Assembly: GCA_963691655.1 (NCBI GenBank)
Contig: OY829326.1
Location: 84,685,235 to 84,749,234 of the forward strand
DNA length: 64,000 nt
Reading direction: 5' to 3'
DNA from: Toxonevra muliebris
Taxonomy: Eukaryota > Arthropoda > Insecta > Diptera > Pallopteridae
A model generated the notes under the pieces. That model was not told where the DNA came from, did not search any database, and was given only the letters and a program-made list of their open reading frames with translations. This document shows positions 45,371 to 56,536 of this stretch, piece by piece (the stretch's first letter is position 1; every line of letters begins with the position of its first letter). Position numbers and translations under genes: made by a program.

Positions 45371-45975
45371 TTGATGGTGTCCAATTGATGGTGATGTTAG
45401 TTGATGTTTCCGTTCACAATTCGTTGATGTCTGTATGTATGAATTCTTCACTTATAGTAGTTGTTGCAATTTACAATTTGGAATTTTTTTTTTTGTTACA
45501 TAGAAACTTCTATTTTTAATTATTAATGTTCTTTAATATCTCAAAATGTTTTCTTTTTTATTTTGTGTTTGTTTAATTCGTAACTATTAAAAATTTGGAT
45601 TGGGGCTCTGCCATTTATTATTTATCGCATCCTCGTCGCCAGATACATTTACATTAAGAAACTCTTGTTTCTTAATTTGGATGTTGAGCCATGAAACTAT
45701 TGTTCATCACTGAGTCTTTATTTGAAAATATCAATCTTAAATTTAAAATTCTTATCCTAGTTTTGCTTATTCTTAATTTCCTTAATCTACAATTGTATGC
45801 ATACACATTTAAATACATATGTATCTACATAACAATAGAACTATAACTTAAGGTTTAGGTTTACATAAAAATATAGCGATAGCATATAATGTGTGTTTAT
45901 ATAAAAATAGGAGTATACATAACATACATATGATACATATGTTCTTGTGTTTTTTTGTGTTGATATTGTATTATT
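45371..45975. other. Junction between satellites and errantivirus A
   Basis: No gene. The expected 3' LTR of the - strand errantivirus was looked for (complement of AGTTACGTCAGGAGC) and not found. The provirus end appears lost at the satellite border. Confidence 0.5.
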
Positions 45976-47232
45976 TAACTTCATATTTTTTTATAATATC
46001 GTCAATTTCTTCTGCTGTTTTGTTGTTAGTGTACGATACTGTGGGTACAATTTTTGTTTTATTAGTAATTTTTATATTATTTTTCATTTTTAGAAGAAGA
46101 ATTACTATAATTATTATGATAATTACAAACGTTATGTTTCAGTTCCTTTATTTCTTTTATGTTTGAAAAATTGTCTATTTCTAATGTTTTGAAACTTATT
46201 GGTTTTATGTCAGTTTGTTTAGGGTTGTTATTTTTGTTGCATTATCGTTTTATGATTTCTAAAAGTTTCATTTCTTATTTTTATTTCGCAATTATAATAA
46301 GTGAACAAATAGTTTTTGTTTACAGTCATATTTCTATTGTCACAGTTTTGCACAGCATTTTTTATTAAAATTATATCATCTTCAAGTTCTTCGATTTGAG
46401 TTTTATTATTATATTTAAAATTATAACTATCTGTTATAGTGCAATTTTTACTGTATCTTAAATTTTTCAAATATGCATTTTCTTCATACTTTAGTACATG
46501 GTTTTCGATTTCAATTACATAGCCATTGGGTTCATTAATTTCCATATAACTTTTATTAGGTAGTGGTATAATAATTTTTAAGTCGGTTGAAATATAATTA
46601 TATGGAATTTTTATTGTCATAATAAGCAAACCATCTTTATAATTTGGTACGTCAATATTAGTTTGAAAAAATCTATTTCAAAGCGATCTATTACTTCGGC
46701 TGCAAGTATGTTTTGGGTGAACGATATGGTGTTTAGCCGATGCTATGTTCTCTTGGATATTATTAATTCTGTCTTTGAAATATGTCAATTTAAACATTTG
46801 GTCAGTGTACAAAAGGCGTCGTATAATTTCGTTGTGTCTGGTTTTTATTTCGACTAATGAATTTTTCATGTTTTCCCTGTCTTTTTCTATTGCTGACTTT
46901 AAAACTTGAATGGATTGATTAAAATGTGTATTAATGAAAATTTGCTTATTAACGGTTTCTATAATATTGTGATTATTTTTATCAATAACATCGAGATGTT
47001 CGAGGATTTCTTGTCGATCGTCGTCATCCATTGCCCCAAATAACCATTTATAGACATGCCCCATGATTGGGATAATAGATTTTAGTTTAGATTTTATTGT
47101 TTTTATTTTTGTTTCAACTATTTCCTTGTTGTGTAGATCTAAAGTTTCTACATTTATTTCAATTTGGTTTAAAATATTACTTAGTTTATTTGTATCAATT
47201 ATATGAAGAATTGTGGACGTTTGATTTACCAC
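45976..47232 (-). pseudogene. env relic of errantivirus A
   Basis: Insect errantivirus envelope, a membrane glycoprotein of the baculovirus F-like class. A long frame (47232 down to 46228) holds the conserved block with WLFGAMDDDDRQEILEHL downstream of the cleavage/fusion region, then an extracellular part. A TGA at 46678-46680 interrupts it in frame, and frameshifts follow. Near 46150 a hydrophobic run (ITFVIIIIIIVILLL) is the membrane anchor, with a short basic tail ending at 45976. The start region is degraded. No intact product can be made. Confidence 0.8.
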
Positions 47233-47288
47233 CTCGACTTTTCGTTTTTTATTTTATTTCAACGTAACCCGACTCTTCAGTAATTGGG

Positions 47289-48275
47289 CTAATCTGTAGA
47301 GTCCCCTGTACTTGACATATCATTGTCAGGAATAACAATATCATTACTTTGGAAATCTGAAAATTTTAAACATCGTTTTACATTACATTCGTGAATATTG
47401 GTTAGAGTGTGTTTTCTAAATTTAGGTTGTTCTTTGTGCCTGACAGATTTATAGTTTTTAATAAAACCTTCAACTCGATTTTCTTCATAACATTCCCTAT
47501 TTTTGTTTCCATTTTCCAACATTTTTTTCTTCATATTTTCTATTCTGCCTTTAATTATTTTGTGGTCTATTAATTTATTTTGAACTTCAAATGGTGTTGC
47601 TTTTATTGTCGAGTGATAGCAGCTATTGTAGAATTTGATAGCTTTTAGCATTTGGGTTTTAACTGGAAGTTTTTCTTCTATATTTAGGGTTCGAATACTT
47701 TCGGTTATTGTGTTGTTTAGTCGTTCAATGTCAAAATTGCCTGTATGGCTATTGGGTTTCGTGACATGGTATTCTATATTTTCTTTGGTTAAAAATTCTC
47801 TTACGTTTTTGGAATTGAATTCATTATCAAAAATATGTTTTTTTATTATTCTTTTTATTGCCAAGAATTCTTTGAATTTTTTCAATAATTGTTTGATTAT
47901 TCCTGTCCTCCAAATAAAAGACATCGGCATGATTGGAAAACTTATCAATGAATATTATAAAGGAGTGTTTGCTATTCACGTAAGTATCTACATGAATAAT
48001 TTCATGTTGAAGGTGTTTCAGTAAGCTGAAACTTTTTCTCTATGGGATTCCTGTCATATTTTGCCCCTGTGCAGATGTCACAACTGTTGATTATTTTATG
48101 AATTTGGGTTTTTAATTCAGAGTTATATATTTTACGTTTCATACGTATGTGGGTATAATTCCTGAATGGCCTATTTCAAATTTATAAAAAAATTAAATTT
48201 GTTTACTCAATTTTTCTTTATTTTCAATATCTTGGGCGAAAAAAGAGCATTTTACGAATTTATTGGTATTGTTTC
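47289..48275 (-). pseudogene. Integrase of errantivirus A
   Basis: The N-terminal H2C2 finger lies at about 48225-48080 (HSGI...CDICTGAKYDR). The catalytic core has D in HVDTYVNSKHSFIIFIDKF (about 47990), D in KHIFDNEFNSK and E in NFDIERLNNTI, the D,D35E triad. The C-terminal domain continues to 47289. The first catalytic D and the rest are in different frames, with a shift near 47900-47940 and another in the finger. It would join viral cDNA to the genome; this copy cannot. Confidence 0.82.
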
Positions 48276-50500
48276 AAAAAATATTAATTAAAGCTTTGTG
48301 AAGTTTATTATATTCATGGTCAACAAGTTCGGAATAAATAGCTACCCTGCCTTTGTCTATATATCGCCGAACAATACTGCTGACGTTATTATTACATAAG
48401 TCTTGTTTTTCAATAAATATTCGTCTATTTTTGAATATTTTTTGAAATTCCATTTCCTTTATTTCATCCAGAATAATATTCATTTACTTCCTGCTCTCCT
48501 ATGTTCAAATTTTCAACACTGTTTTCGAACATATTATTTAAAGCGGCAGCCAAGTTTTCGGACTCCAAAACATTTATTTCGTTGGTACCATTATTTATTC
48601 TGCTTAAAAAATCAGATAGTTTATTTTCTTTCCCTTTAATGTAATCAATTTTTATATTGTATTCGCTAAGACATAATAACCATCTCTGTAGACGAGGGCT
48701 AATATCTTTGGCAGTATTTTCGGTTGGTTGATGATCTGTTTGCGGATCAAATTCCCTTCCAAAAAGAAATGGCCTATAATACCTTGTTCCCCATACTATA
48801 TCTAACAATTCTTTTTCGATTGTGGAATAATTTTTCTCGTGTTCATTAAGGTCCTTGATGCAAAAGAAATTGGATGTTCTTCTTGAAGTATTGCGGCTCC
48901 TAGAGCACGATTGCTTGCATCGTTTACGAGTTTAAATTTTTTATTGAAATCGGGGTGCCTAAGTATAGGATAATTTGTAAGGATATCTTTTAATTTTTGA
49001 AAAGCTGCTATGTAATTAGGGTCATTAGTAAAAATTTTAAAATTTTTTTTAAGATTATTTGTTATGGGGCATTGCATAGTCCTTAATAAACTTCCTGTAA
49101 TAACCTGTAACAACCAAAAATGACTGTATTTGTTTATGTGTAGTTGGAAGGTTTAGGTCCTGTATAGTTTTTATTTTGTTTGGTTTAATTCCTTCAGGAG
49201 TTAAAATGTGTCCCAAATATTTCGTTTCTTTTTTCAAATATTTCATTTCTTTTTTCAAATATTTCATTTATCTAATTGAATTTTTAGTCCTGATAGCTTT
49301 AGCCTTTCAAGAATTTGTTTAATGCTATTAATATGTTCCGTTAAAGAAGTGCTGAAGATAAGTCTACATATACTACACATATTTTGTTTATGAACTTACG
49401 AGGCGCAGAGTTCATAAGACGTTGAAAAGTTTAGGGGGCGTTCTTTAAACCAAATGGCATTCTAATGTATTCGTAGTGACCAATTGGGGTGGAAAACACT
49501 GTTTTTGCCTTATCTGCTTTCTTCATTAGTATTTGATGAAAACCTTTGGCCAGGTCTATAGTTTTAAAATATTGGACCCTGCCTAATTTATCAAGGATTC
49601 CCTCTATGTTGGGAATAGGGAATTTGTCGTTCATAGTGATTTCGTTGAGCTTTCTATAGTCTATGACAATACGCCATTTCCTCTGTCCAGAATTGTCTAA
49701 TTTCTTAGGTACAATCCATAGGGGGCTATTGTAGGGTGAATTGCTTTCCGCTATTATACCCTGATTAAGCATTTCGGAAATTTGTGGGTATCTATAGATT
49801 TTGCAGTAGACTGGATTGTCATTTTGTGTAATGATTCCGTGTTCTATTTCTGCAGTGCTTGTTAACATATCTCCTTCTTTGAAAAACAGTTTATCATATG
49901 TGTTGAGGATTTTCTGAATATAATTTCTTTCTTCATTGTTTAGGTAATCCAGATTTATATCATTTGTGTTACTGTACTCTAATTTGCATATTTCATGCAG
50001 GGAATAAGGATATTGATTATACACAAAATAGATTTGTCTATTGTTGATGGTCATAAAATCATTTTCTAGATCTGTCTTAGCTTTAAAAGGTATTATAAAG
50101 TTTTGTCCTATTATCGCATCGTATTTGTTACTACTAAAGTTGATAACCTTCCAGGATAAAGTTCCTGAGAAACCAAATTCTTTAGGTACCGGTGTAATGA
50201 TGCCAGATGTAACAGAGTTAACTCCGTTTAAATTTTTATGTAATAGGGGTTTAACCAATGGTTGATGGGGGTAACATTCAAAAATATTTGGTTTTAAAAT
50301 GCTAGTATCTGAACCTGTGTCGATCAAACATCTAATCTTATGGTTTTTAAATGATAACTTAACTACGGGTAATTTTTGTATCGTAAAATTTAACTTTTCT
50401 GTTTGAACATTGCCTATTTCCATTGGTTCGGGGTTATTGTTATTGGAATTTCCTTGTCTGAAATTGTCGTTTCTAGATTGTCCTGAGAAATTGTTGTTTC
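48274..50500 (-). pseudogene. Protease, RT and RNase H of errantivirus A
   Basis: The aspartic protease active site CLIDTGSDTSIL lies near 50325. RT has ESNSPYNSPLWIVPKK, WRIVIDYRKLNEIT, FKTIDLAKGFHQI and GHYEYIRMPFGLKNAP in the long frame ending at 49431. After a frameshift the catalytic box reads VYVDLSSA, so the second D of YxDD is lost. [16 protein letters not shown] follows a 21-bp tandem duplication ([13 protein letters not shown]). RNase H shows LVNDASNRALGAA, EKELLDIVWG and QTDHQP. At least three frame changes are visible. Confidence 0.85.
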
Positions 50501-51700
50501 GGTATGAATTGTGAAATGAATTTCTAGATTGTCTTGAAAAATTGTTATTTCGGTATGAATTAGAATTGTTGCTGTTGTGCCTGTATTGGCCAGAATTGTT
50601 ATTGTTTCTATATTGTTCAGAATTGTTATTGTTGGGTCGATATATACCTGAATTGTTATTATTATTATTACCGTAACTTTTGTGGCTAAAGTTGTTATTA
50701 TTATTATTACCGTTACTATTGCGGCCAAAGTTACCATTACTATTTCGGTGAAAGTTATTATTATTAGGATTTTGCCTATATTGTTCAGAATTTTGCCTAT
50801 CATTGTAATTTTGCTTATTGTACATTTTTTTATTGACTAGATTCATTTCATCTAGAACGCACATCTTAGAAATGTTTCTATGTTTCTGCTATAAACGATG
50901 CTAGCTAGGTTTGGACTTATCCCATTTAGAAAGGTTTTTAATATAATTTTTTCATTTGCCCTCGGAGCCAATTCCGAAGGTTTATCTGAGTCGAACTCAT
51001 ACTTTACATTTATTTTATCTAATACATTTTTTAAATTAAAGAAAAATTGACTTACGTCCTGACATCTTATATTGAAAGCTTTTTGGTGTAAGGATAGATA
51101 AGTTTCTCGGATCCGTAAAGTCCTAATCAGCTCCTGTTTGACCTGGTCCCATGATGTGTTGGATACAACCGTCCTCACTGCTTGAAGAGCTGGTCCTTGA
51201 ATTTTCGTAAAAACGTATCTGTTTATGACAAACTCCATCATTGCAGGGTTGCTGGTGAAGAAGGAGAGTACCATCTCGACTTCTCTTATAAATGATGAAA
51301 GATCATTTTCTTTGCTTCCGTTGAACTCCTTTATCCTGGATGCTTCTTTCAATAATTCTGATGCCGGGTGAAAGGTGTTGCTGCTGGTGGTGTCATTTGT
51401 GGCTGCTGTTCCTGTTGAATTTGTTGTTGCTGAAATTGTTGTTGTTGTAATTGTATTTGTTGTTCTTGCTACCGTACTTGCTGCTCTTGCTGTTGTAATA
51501 CTCGTTCAAGCTGAAGTATTTTCTCTTGTAGTTGCTGCGATATTTTTCCATATTTTTTTCGGTGGGTACTTCGATGTGTCTTCTGATGTCGAAAGTCTCC
51601 TCACGTTTAATTTTCATATATTTTTTATTTTTTTTTTATTTCGGTGGGTACTTCGATGTGTCTTCTGATGTCCAAAGTCTCCTCACGTTTAATTTTCATA
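50400..51700 (-). pseudogene. gag of errantivirus A
   Basis: The central frame (51352-50852) is capsid-like (FINRYVFTKIQGPALQAVRT, WDQVKQELIRTL, NGISPNLASIVYSRN). It then shifts into an asparagine-rich nucleocapsid-like tail (50830-50440) without CCHC fingers, as in 17.6/297-type Gag. Upstream, 51560-51360 reads as a glutamine-rich coiled-coil-like N-terminus in another frame, broken by TAG. Poly(CAA)-type tracts account for the low-complexity proteins seen in all frames. Confidence 0.75.
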
Positions 51701-51710
51701 TATTTTTTTT
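51540..51710. repeat. 82-bp tandem duplication in the gag leader
   Basis: GGTGGGTACTTCGATGTGTC starts at 51561 and 51643, each followed by the same ~60 bp. One substitution (GTCGAAAG / GTCCAAAG) separates them. Confidence 0.9.
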
Positions 51711-51790
51711 TATTTAAAAACAAAATTTCTCTTTCATTTTTGTTTTTCTTAAGTTTTTGTAGTAAAGATATGTTAATGGATATTCACTAG

Positions 51791-52362
51791 ATGGCTTATT
51801 TGCTCCATATATTTTGCTAAAGTATTTCAGATCTTTATTGTGACAGCAGAATATGAAACTAGGGTGCTAATTTAAATAAAAAAAATTAAATTTGTGTAAA
51901 CTGGATGCGCTACTCCGAAAACCGTGATTTGGCGACATTTGTCAAAGATGAACTTGATTGTACTCAACATGGGTTCTCTAAAAGTTAATTTACTAGTTCA
52001 AATATAACTCGATTTGAAAAATTTAATTTTAAAAAAATTACCGCTATATTCAAAATCCTAACGGGTGAATTTAAAAATTCGTAAAAAAAATGCTAAATGG
52101 TCACTTTAGGCGCTAGGGGTGGCTTAAGGTTCAGTTGTTCGCTTTAGCGGCATTTTTGGAATAGATATCGATATCTGAAAAACTTTTATATGCAAGTTAA
52201 ATGCTTTTTCCATACAAAATCCCAAACCAATTATAAAATATCCTTAAAAATCACGGTTTTCGGAGTAGCGCATCCAGTTTTCACAAATTTGGTTTTTAAC
52301 ACCCTATTTTCATATTCTGCTGTCACAATTAAGATCTGAAATACTTTAGCAAAATAAGCCAT
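51791..52362. mobile_element. MITE-like element with long inverted ends, copy 2
   Basis: Same family and orientation as 8307-8949 (ATGGCTTATTTGCTCCATAT ... AAAATAAGCCAT). It lies between the PBS and gag of errantivirus A, so it inserted after that provirus. Confidence 0.85.
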
Positions 52363-52443
52363 ATAATGTTCACTTTATCGAACGTTGATTGTAGTTTTTT
52401 TTTATGTAGCATTCTTTTTAAATAATTCTTGGGAATTATTTTA

Positions 52444-52577
52444 CTCCGATTGCGCCAGTTATAGTTTTAGTAGCTTAAGCCACTAAGTAAAACAAAATTT
52501 GTTGCAGTTTTCACTTCTTTATTTTTTGTAATGAACCTTAAGACTAAATTTATTTCTTATTTCTACTTACTTATATA
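52444..52577 (-). promoter_or_regulatory. LTR remnant and primer-binding site of errantivirus A
   Basis: On the - strand the LTR ends CTATAACT at 52457 and is followed by GGCGCAATCGGAG (52456-52444). It resembles the tRNA-Ser type PBS TGGCGCAGTCG used by 17.6-like elements, with one change. Only about 120 bp of LTR remain before unrelated sequence at 52578. Confidence 0.8.
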
Positions 52578-52623
52578 CTGTTCAGTTTGCATTGCTATGA
52601 ATATTTGTTGTTGCGGTCGCACG

Positions 52624-53105
52624 AGTTATGCCAGAGGCATTACATTCAATAAGAATAAACAAAGGAAAAGATAATATTCCTATATATATAAATTGGTCAC
52701 TTTGACCAAAACAACATTTTATCTGTAGGAAAAATACATTTAACAAACATTGATCAAAACAACATTTTAGCTGTAGGAAAAATGCATTGATCAAAACAGC
52801 AAGCAAGCAATAAATATTTAATTTAAGTAGAAAAAAAACAATAGACAAACAATGATAACAATGATCAAAACAATATGTTAAATATACAAATGACAATAAC
52901 ATTGATAAAACAATATTTATATTCAGTTGGTCACTAACAACTGATAAATGTAACAAACAAATATAAATAAGAAGTATAAGATAAGAATGTAAAATTAGTA
53001 TATAAGAACCTAAAATTTAAAATAAAATTCAGATTAATCCACACCATCAAAATAAGCACTACTTATTTTAAGATTAATATCGCTCGGTACAATAACGAGA
53101 TAATT
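52624..53105 (+). repeat. 5' LTR of errantivirus B (482 bp)
   Basis: Contains the AT-rich promoter region and ends at 53105, directly before the PBS. It is 13 bp longer than the 3' LTR through two small indels (near 52680 and 52990). Confidence 0.92.
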
Positions 53106-53117
53106 GGCGCAGTCGGG
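53105..53117 (+). promoter_or_regulatory. Primer-binding site, tRNA-Ser type
   Basis: TGGCGCAGTCGGG immediately after the LTR. It is the complement of a tRNA 3' end of the kind used by 17.6/297. Confidence 0.85.
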
Positions 53118-54110
53118 TAAAAACGTACGTCGGTACGAAAACTATTAATTGCTGAACTGAAGCTCACAATTTTTGAAAGTACCAGACATCCTGCAGTACG
53201 AAGCGAAATTTCAACTTAAGTTACATTTTGCGGTACAAAGGCAGAAGCCAACTTTGTCCTAAGACAAAAATTTAAAATTTTCAAAAAATGCTTGTCTAAC
53301 AAGACTGAAAATACTTATTCGGTAAGAAAACTATTAATGCTGAACTGAAGTTCACTATTTTTGAAAGTACCAAACATTATGCAGTACAAAAGTAAAAAGT
53401 GCGAACTTAAGTTCTATTTTTACGGCAGAAGCAATCTTTGTCTTAAGACAAAAAGATTAAGAACAACACAGCATGTGCTTGTCTGAAGACAAGAATAACA
53501 CAACAAATTTTTTAATCGCTTATCCAAAGATATGAATAAAAATTAAAACCAGCATCAGCCTACAACAACGAAGAAACAACAAAACCACCAGCGGCAGTGA
53601 CAGAGCAAGGATCACAACTTACGAAGGAGCAACACCAGTATGCTGTCAAAAACAATTCCACTTAGTTGATGCTTAATCCATGTAAGTTATAAAAATATAT
53701 ATAACCACGAAGAAAAAAACTAAAGTATCAAATCAAAGAAAAATACAAATAGGTATATATAAAAAAAAAATTTATGGAAAATACAAAAAGGAAAAATATG
53801 TAAAAATACATATATTGAAAACTTAAAACTCGGAGGGCATATCCGAATTTTAATTAGGTACCTGAGGGAATATCAGAGTACTTAATAAAGCAAATATATG
53901 TGATAAATTTGAAAAACTATAAAAAATATACAAAGAAATAATAATGAAATTAAACAACAAGTCAAAACGAAAAATCTAAATAAAACCTAAATTAATAACA
54001 TAAGAACATTTTTAACTGTGACCCCACTGCATATGGGCTCTCCAGTATAACTCATAAATAAGAATAATTCCATACACTGAAAAAAATACCTATATATATA
54101 GATTCTCAAA
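53118..54110. other. Leader of errantivirus B with a direct repeat
   Basis: GAAAACTATTAAT(T)GCTGAACTGAAG...GAAAGTACCA.ACAT occurs at 53132-53203 and 53321-53390. Hairpin-like CTTTGTCCTAAGACAAA and GCTTGTCTGAAGACAAG follow. The rest is AT-rich; gag, protease, RT and RNase H are absent. Confidence 0.7.
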
Positions 54111-54114
54111 ATTC

Positions 54115-54640
54115 GCCATGGCATTCCAACTAGAAGACAGAAATAGCATAACTTTAATAGAGAAAATAAGACTCTACTCCTTAATCAAAACTAAACCAAA
54201 TCTATTATTGTTAGACAATGATTTTAATACCATAAATGTAAGAGATTTTTTTAAGAAAAGAAGACATAGATGTTCATTTTACGAAACCCAATAGTCATAC
54301 AGGAAAGCCAGACATTGAACAATTCCACAACACTTTAGGCAAAAAAATTAGAATTTTAGAAATAGAAAAACCAAACCTTTCCACTGCAGAAAAAGTATTC
54401 CAAAGTATAGAATGGCCCAGTAAATCTTACCATTCAACAACAAAAACAAGCCCTATAGAAATAATAGAAGGAAAAATAGATAAAAATAAAGTAAAACACA
54501 CATACAAGAAGCCAAAACTCGAAATGTAGAAAAACTTAACAAAAATAGAGAAGATTTTGAAAATAATCAGGAAGTAGATATGATAAAAATTATAAAGCAG
54601 TCAGACATAAATATGAACCTAAATATAGAAAAATTAAATT
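54115..54640 (+). pseudogene. Integrase C-terminal half of errantivirus B
   Basis: It opens inside the core (AMAFQLEDRNSITLIEKIRL). The second aspartate (LLLDNDFNTINVRDFF) and the glutamate (KPNSHTGKPDIEQFHNTLGK, after a one-base shift near 54255) are present; the first aspartate is deleted. The C-terminal domain runs to about 54640 with stops. It is similar to the integrase of errantivirus A but clearly not identical. Confidence 0.8.
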
Positions 54641-54681
54641 AGAGAATATTCATCCCACAAATATTAAACGACCAAACAAAT

Positions 54682-55978
54682 TTGCAGGTAAAATTGACAA
54701 TACTGATATTAATGACACTATTGACACCACTAATTGAATACAGACTTGAAGCACAACAAATTGCCTCAGAGAACGGATATATTTTAGTAAACATTAACAA
54801 ACAGGACATCGTAACATCTTCGGACCTAGTCGTACACATGATAGATCCAAACGAAAATTTGGAAGTAATAGAAAGAATAACATTAAATATCGAACCTTGG
54901 ACATACTCTAAATTACATTACATTATAACTAACGATTAGAAGTATTAAAAAGTAAAGTCAGAACTATAATGCCAAACACTAACAGAAGTAAACGCGGACT
55001 AATTAACATTATAGGTACAGTACATAAATTCTTATTCGGTACAATAGACGACATAGACAGAAAAGATATCGAAAATCACCTCAGTAAAATAGATACCAAT
55101 CTACATAACACTATAACTGGACTTAATCATCAAATTAAAATAAATAATTACTTCTCTAATTCATTCAAATAACTCAGTCAAATTGTAGGAATTGACGGAC
55201 TGAAAATAAAAAAGAATATATGTCAGATAAATGGAACACTCTTTCTTCATGAACAATTGCTAAAATTAAATATACTTAAAGAAATCATATACAAGATAAT
55301 ATAGTATTCTCTAGAAATGGTTTCATTAATCCTAATATTTTAACTAATGAAAAAATACTCAATTACAAAATTAACTTAGAAAAACTAAAATATATAAAAA
55401 TGTGTACTATAGAATACAAATTCAAATTTCTTATGTTTATTATAAAAATTCCTAAAGAATTTACTAAGATTCAATTAAAAAACATAATACCAATCCCAAA
55501 TAGTAACCTCAAAGAAATAGACTATGAAAATGAGATTTTAATTGAATATAAAAACATTACTTATAAATACGAAGAATCAAAAACTCCTAATGAACTTTCA
55601 ATTTCAAAGCATTGTATTTTTACACTCTCTTGCAAAATTATAACAAATAATATTACAGAAATAATATATATTGATGAAGAAATAATCCTTGTAAAAAACG
55701 CAAAAAATATACCACTTATTCAAAATTGTGATGACAGAGATATAATAACTAATAAAAACTATATATTGCATTTTAATAACTGTTCAATTGAAATTCTTGA
55801 TAAAACTTTCACGAACACAAAACATGTATATCAACAAAGATTTTATTATCCAGACATTGTAAACATGAATTTGACTGAAAAAAGTACACTAAATGATCTC
55901 ATAGATATTAATACGGAAAATATTAAAGAAATTAAAGAGCTAAAGCATCATAAAGATATTTCTTATTCCATAAATATA
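54682..55978 (+). pseudogene. env relic of errantivirus B, 5' part
   Basis: An acceptor-like TTTGCAG (54681-54687) precedes a hydrophobic signal-peptide-like start (LTILILMTLLTPLIEY). A one-base shift near 54938 leads into the frame with a dibasic RSKR cleavage-type motif (about 54984-54995). The fusion-region block with KFLFGTIDDIDRKDIENHL follows. A TAA at 55170-55172 and another shift precede the long ectodomain frame to 55978, where the DNA transposon begins. The membrane-anchor part lies beyond it at 61580-61676. It is non-functional: one in-frame stop, two shifts and a 5.6-kb insertion. Confidence 0.82.
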
Positions 55979-56536
55979 CACCGAGAGAAAAAGCGTCGGA
56001 AAATCAACGATTTACACGTTAAATCAACTATTTTCGTTAATGGTTTTGCGCCAAAGCCGAAAATAGTTAAATCAACGTTGAAAATTCTCGAATTGATTTC
56101 GAGGGTAAAACGTAGTTGATTCAAACATTTTCAACTTTGAATTAAATCATGTAATCATAGTTGATTCAACTACGATTAAGCTTTGAATGAAATACTATAA
56201 AACTTTGATTGTACTATTTTTTTTCCTTGATTTAAATACTGATCATCTTTAATTCAAGTATTTTTCGTAGTTGATTTGAAGTGCATCCAACCTTAAATCA
56301 AATACGAATCAATGTTACTTTATTGGACTACAGGGTACCTGAAATAAATCCTGTTCATATTTTAAATAAAACTTCATAATATTGTTTACTATTATATTTT
56401 TATTTACTGATAGCTAATACAATATCATATTGCTTATAATTAATATAATTTTATGTATATATAAATGGTTAGACAAATACATAGATATTTACATTTCAAA
56501 ATGTTTAATTTATAGAAATTTATTTTTTACATAAGT

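Larger units (their letters stand above)
45976..52577 (-). mobile_element. Errantivirus A (17.6/297-like), gag-pol-env, 3' LTR missing
   Basis: Read leftwards it has a truncated LTR (52577-52457), a PBS, a leader with a MITE insertion, gag, protease, RT, RNase H, integrase and env. This is the gene order of insect errantiviruses (gypsy, 17.6, 297, ZAM). Every ORF is broken at least once. The LTR remnant matches the 3' part of the solo LTR at 62234-62793, which supplies its family's LTR sequence. Confidence 0.9.

Noticed and set aside
45371..45975. 3' LTR of errantivirus A
   Set aside because: I looked for the complement of the known LTR start and the AAGCTACTAA block and found neither.
50414..50803. 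Threonine/isoleucine-rich ORF overlapping gag
   Set aside because: Alternative-frame reading of the same AAC/CAA-rich nucleocapsid tract.
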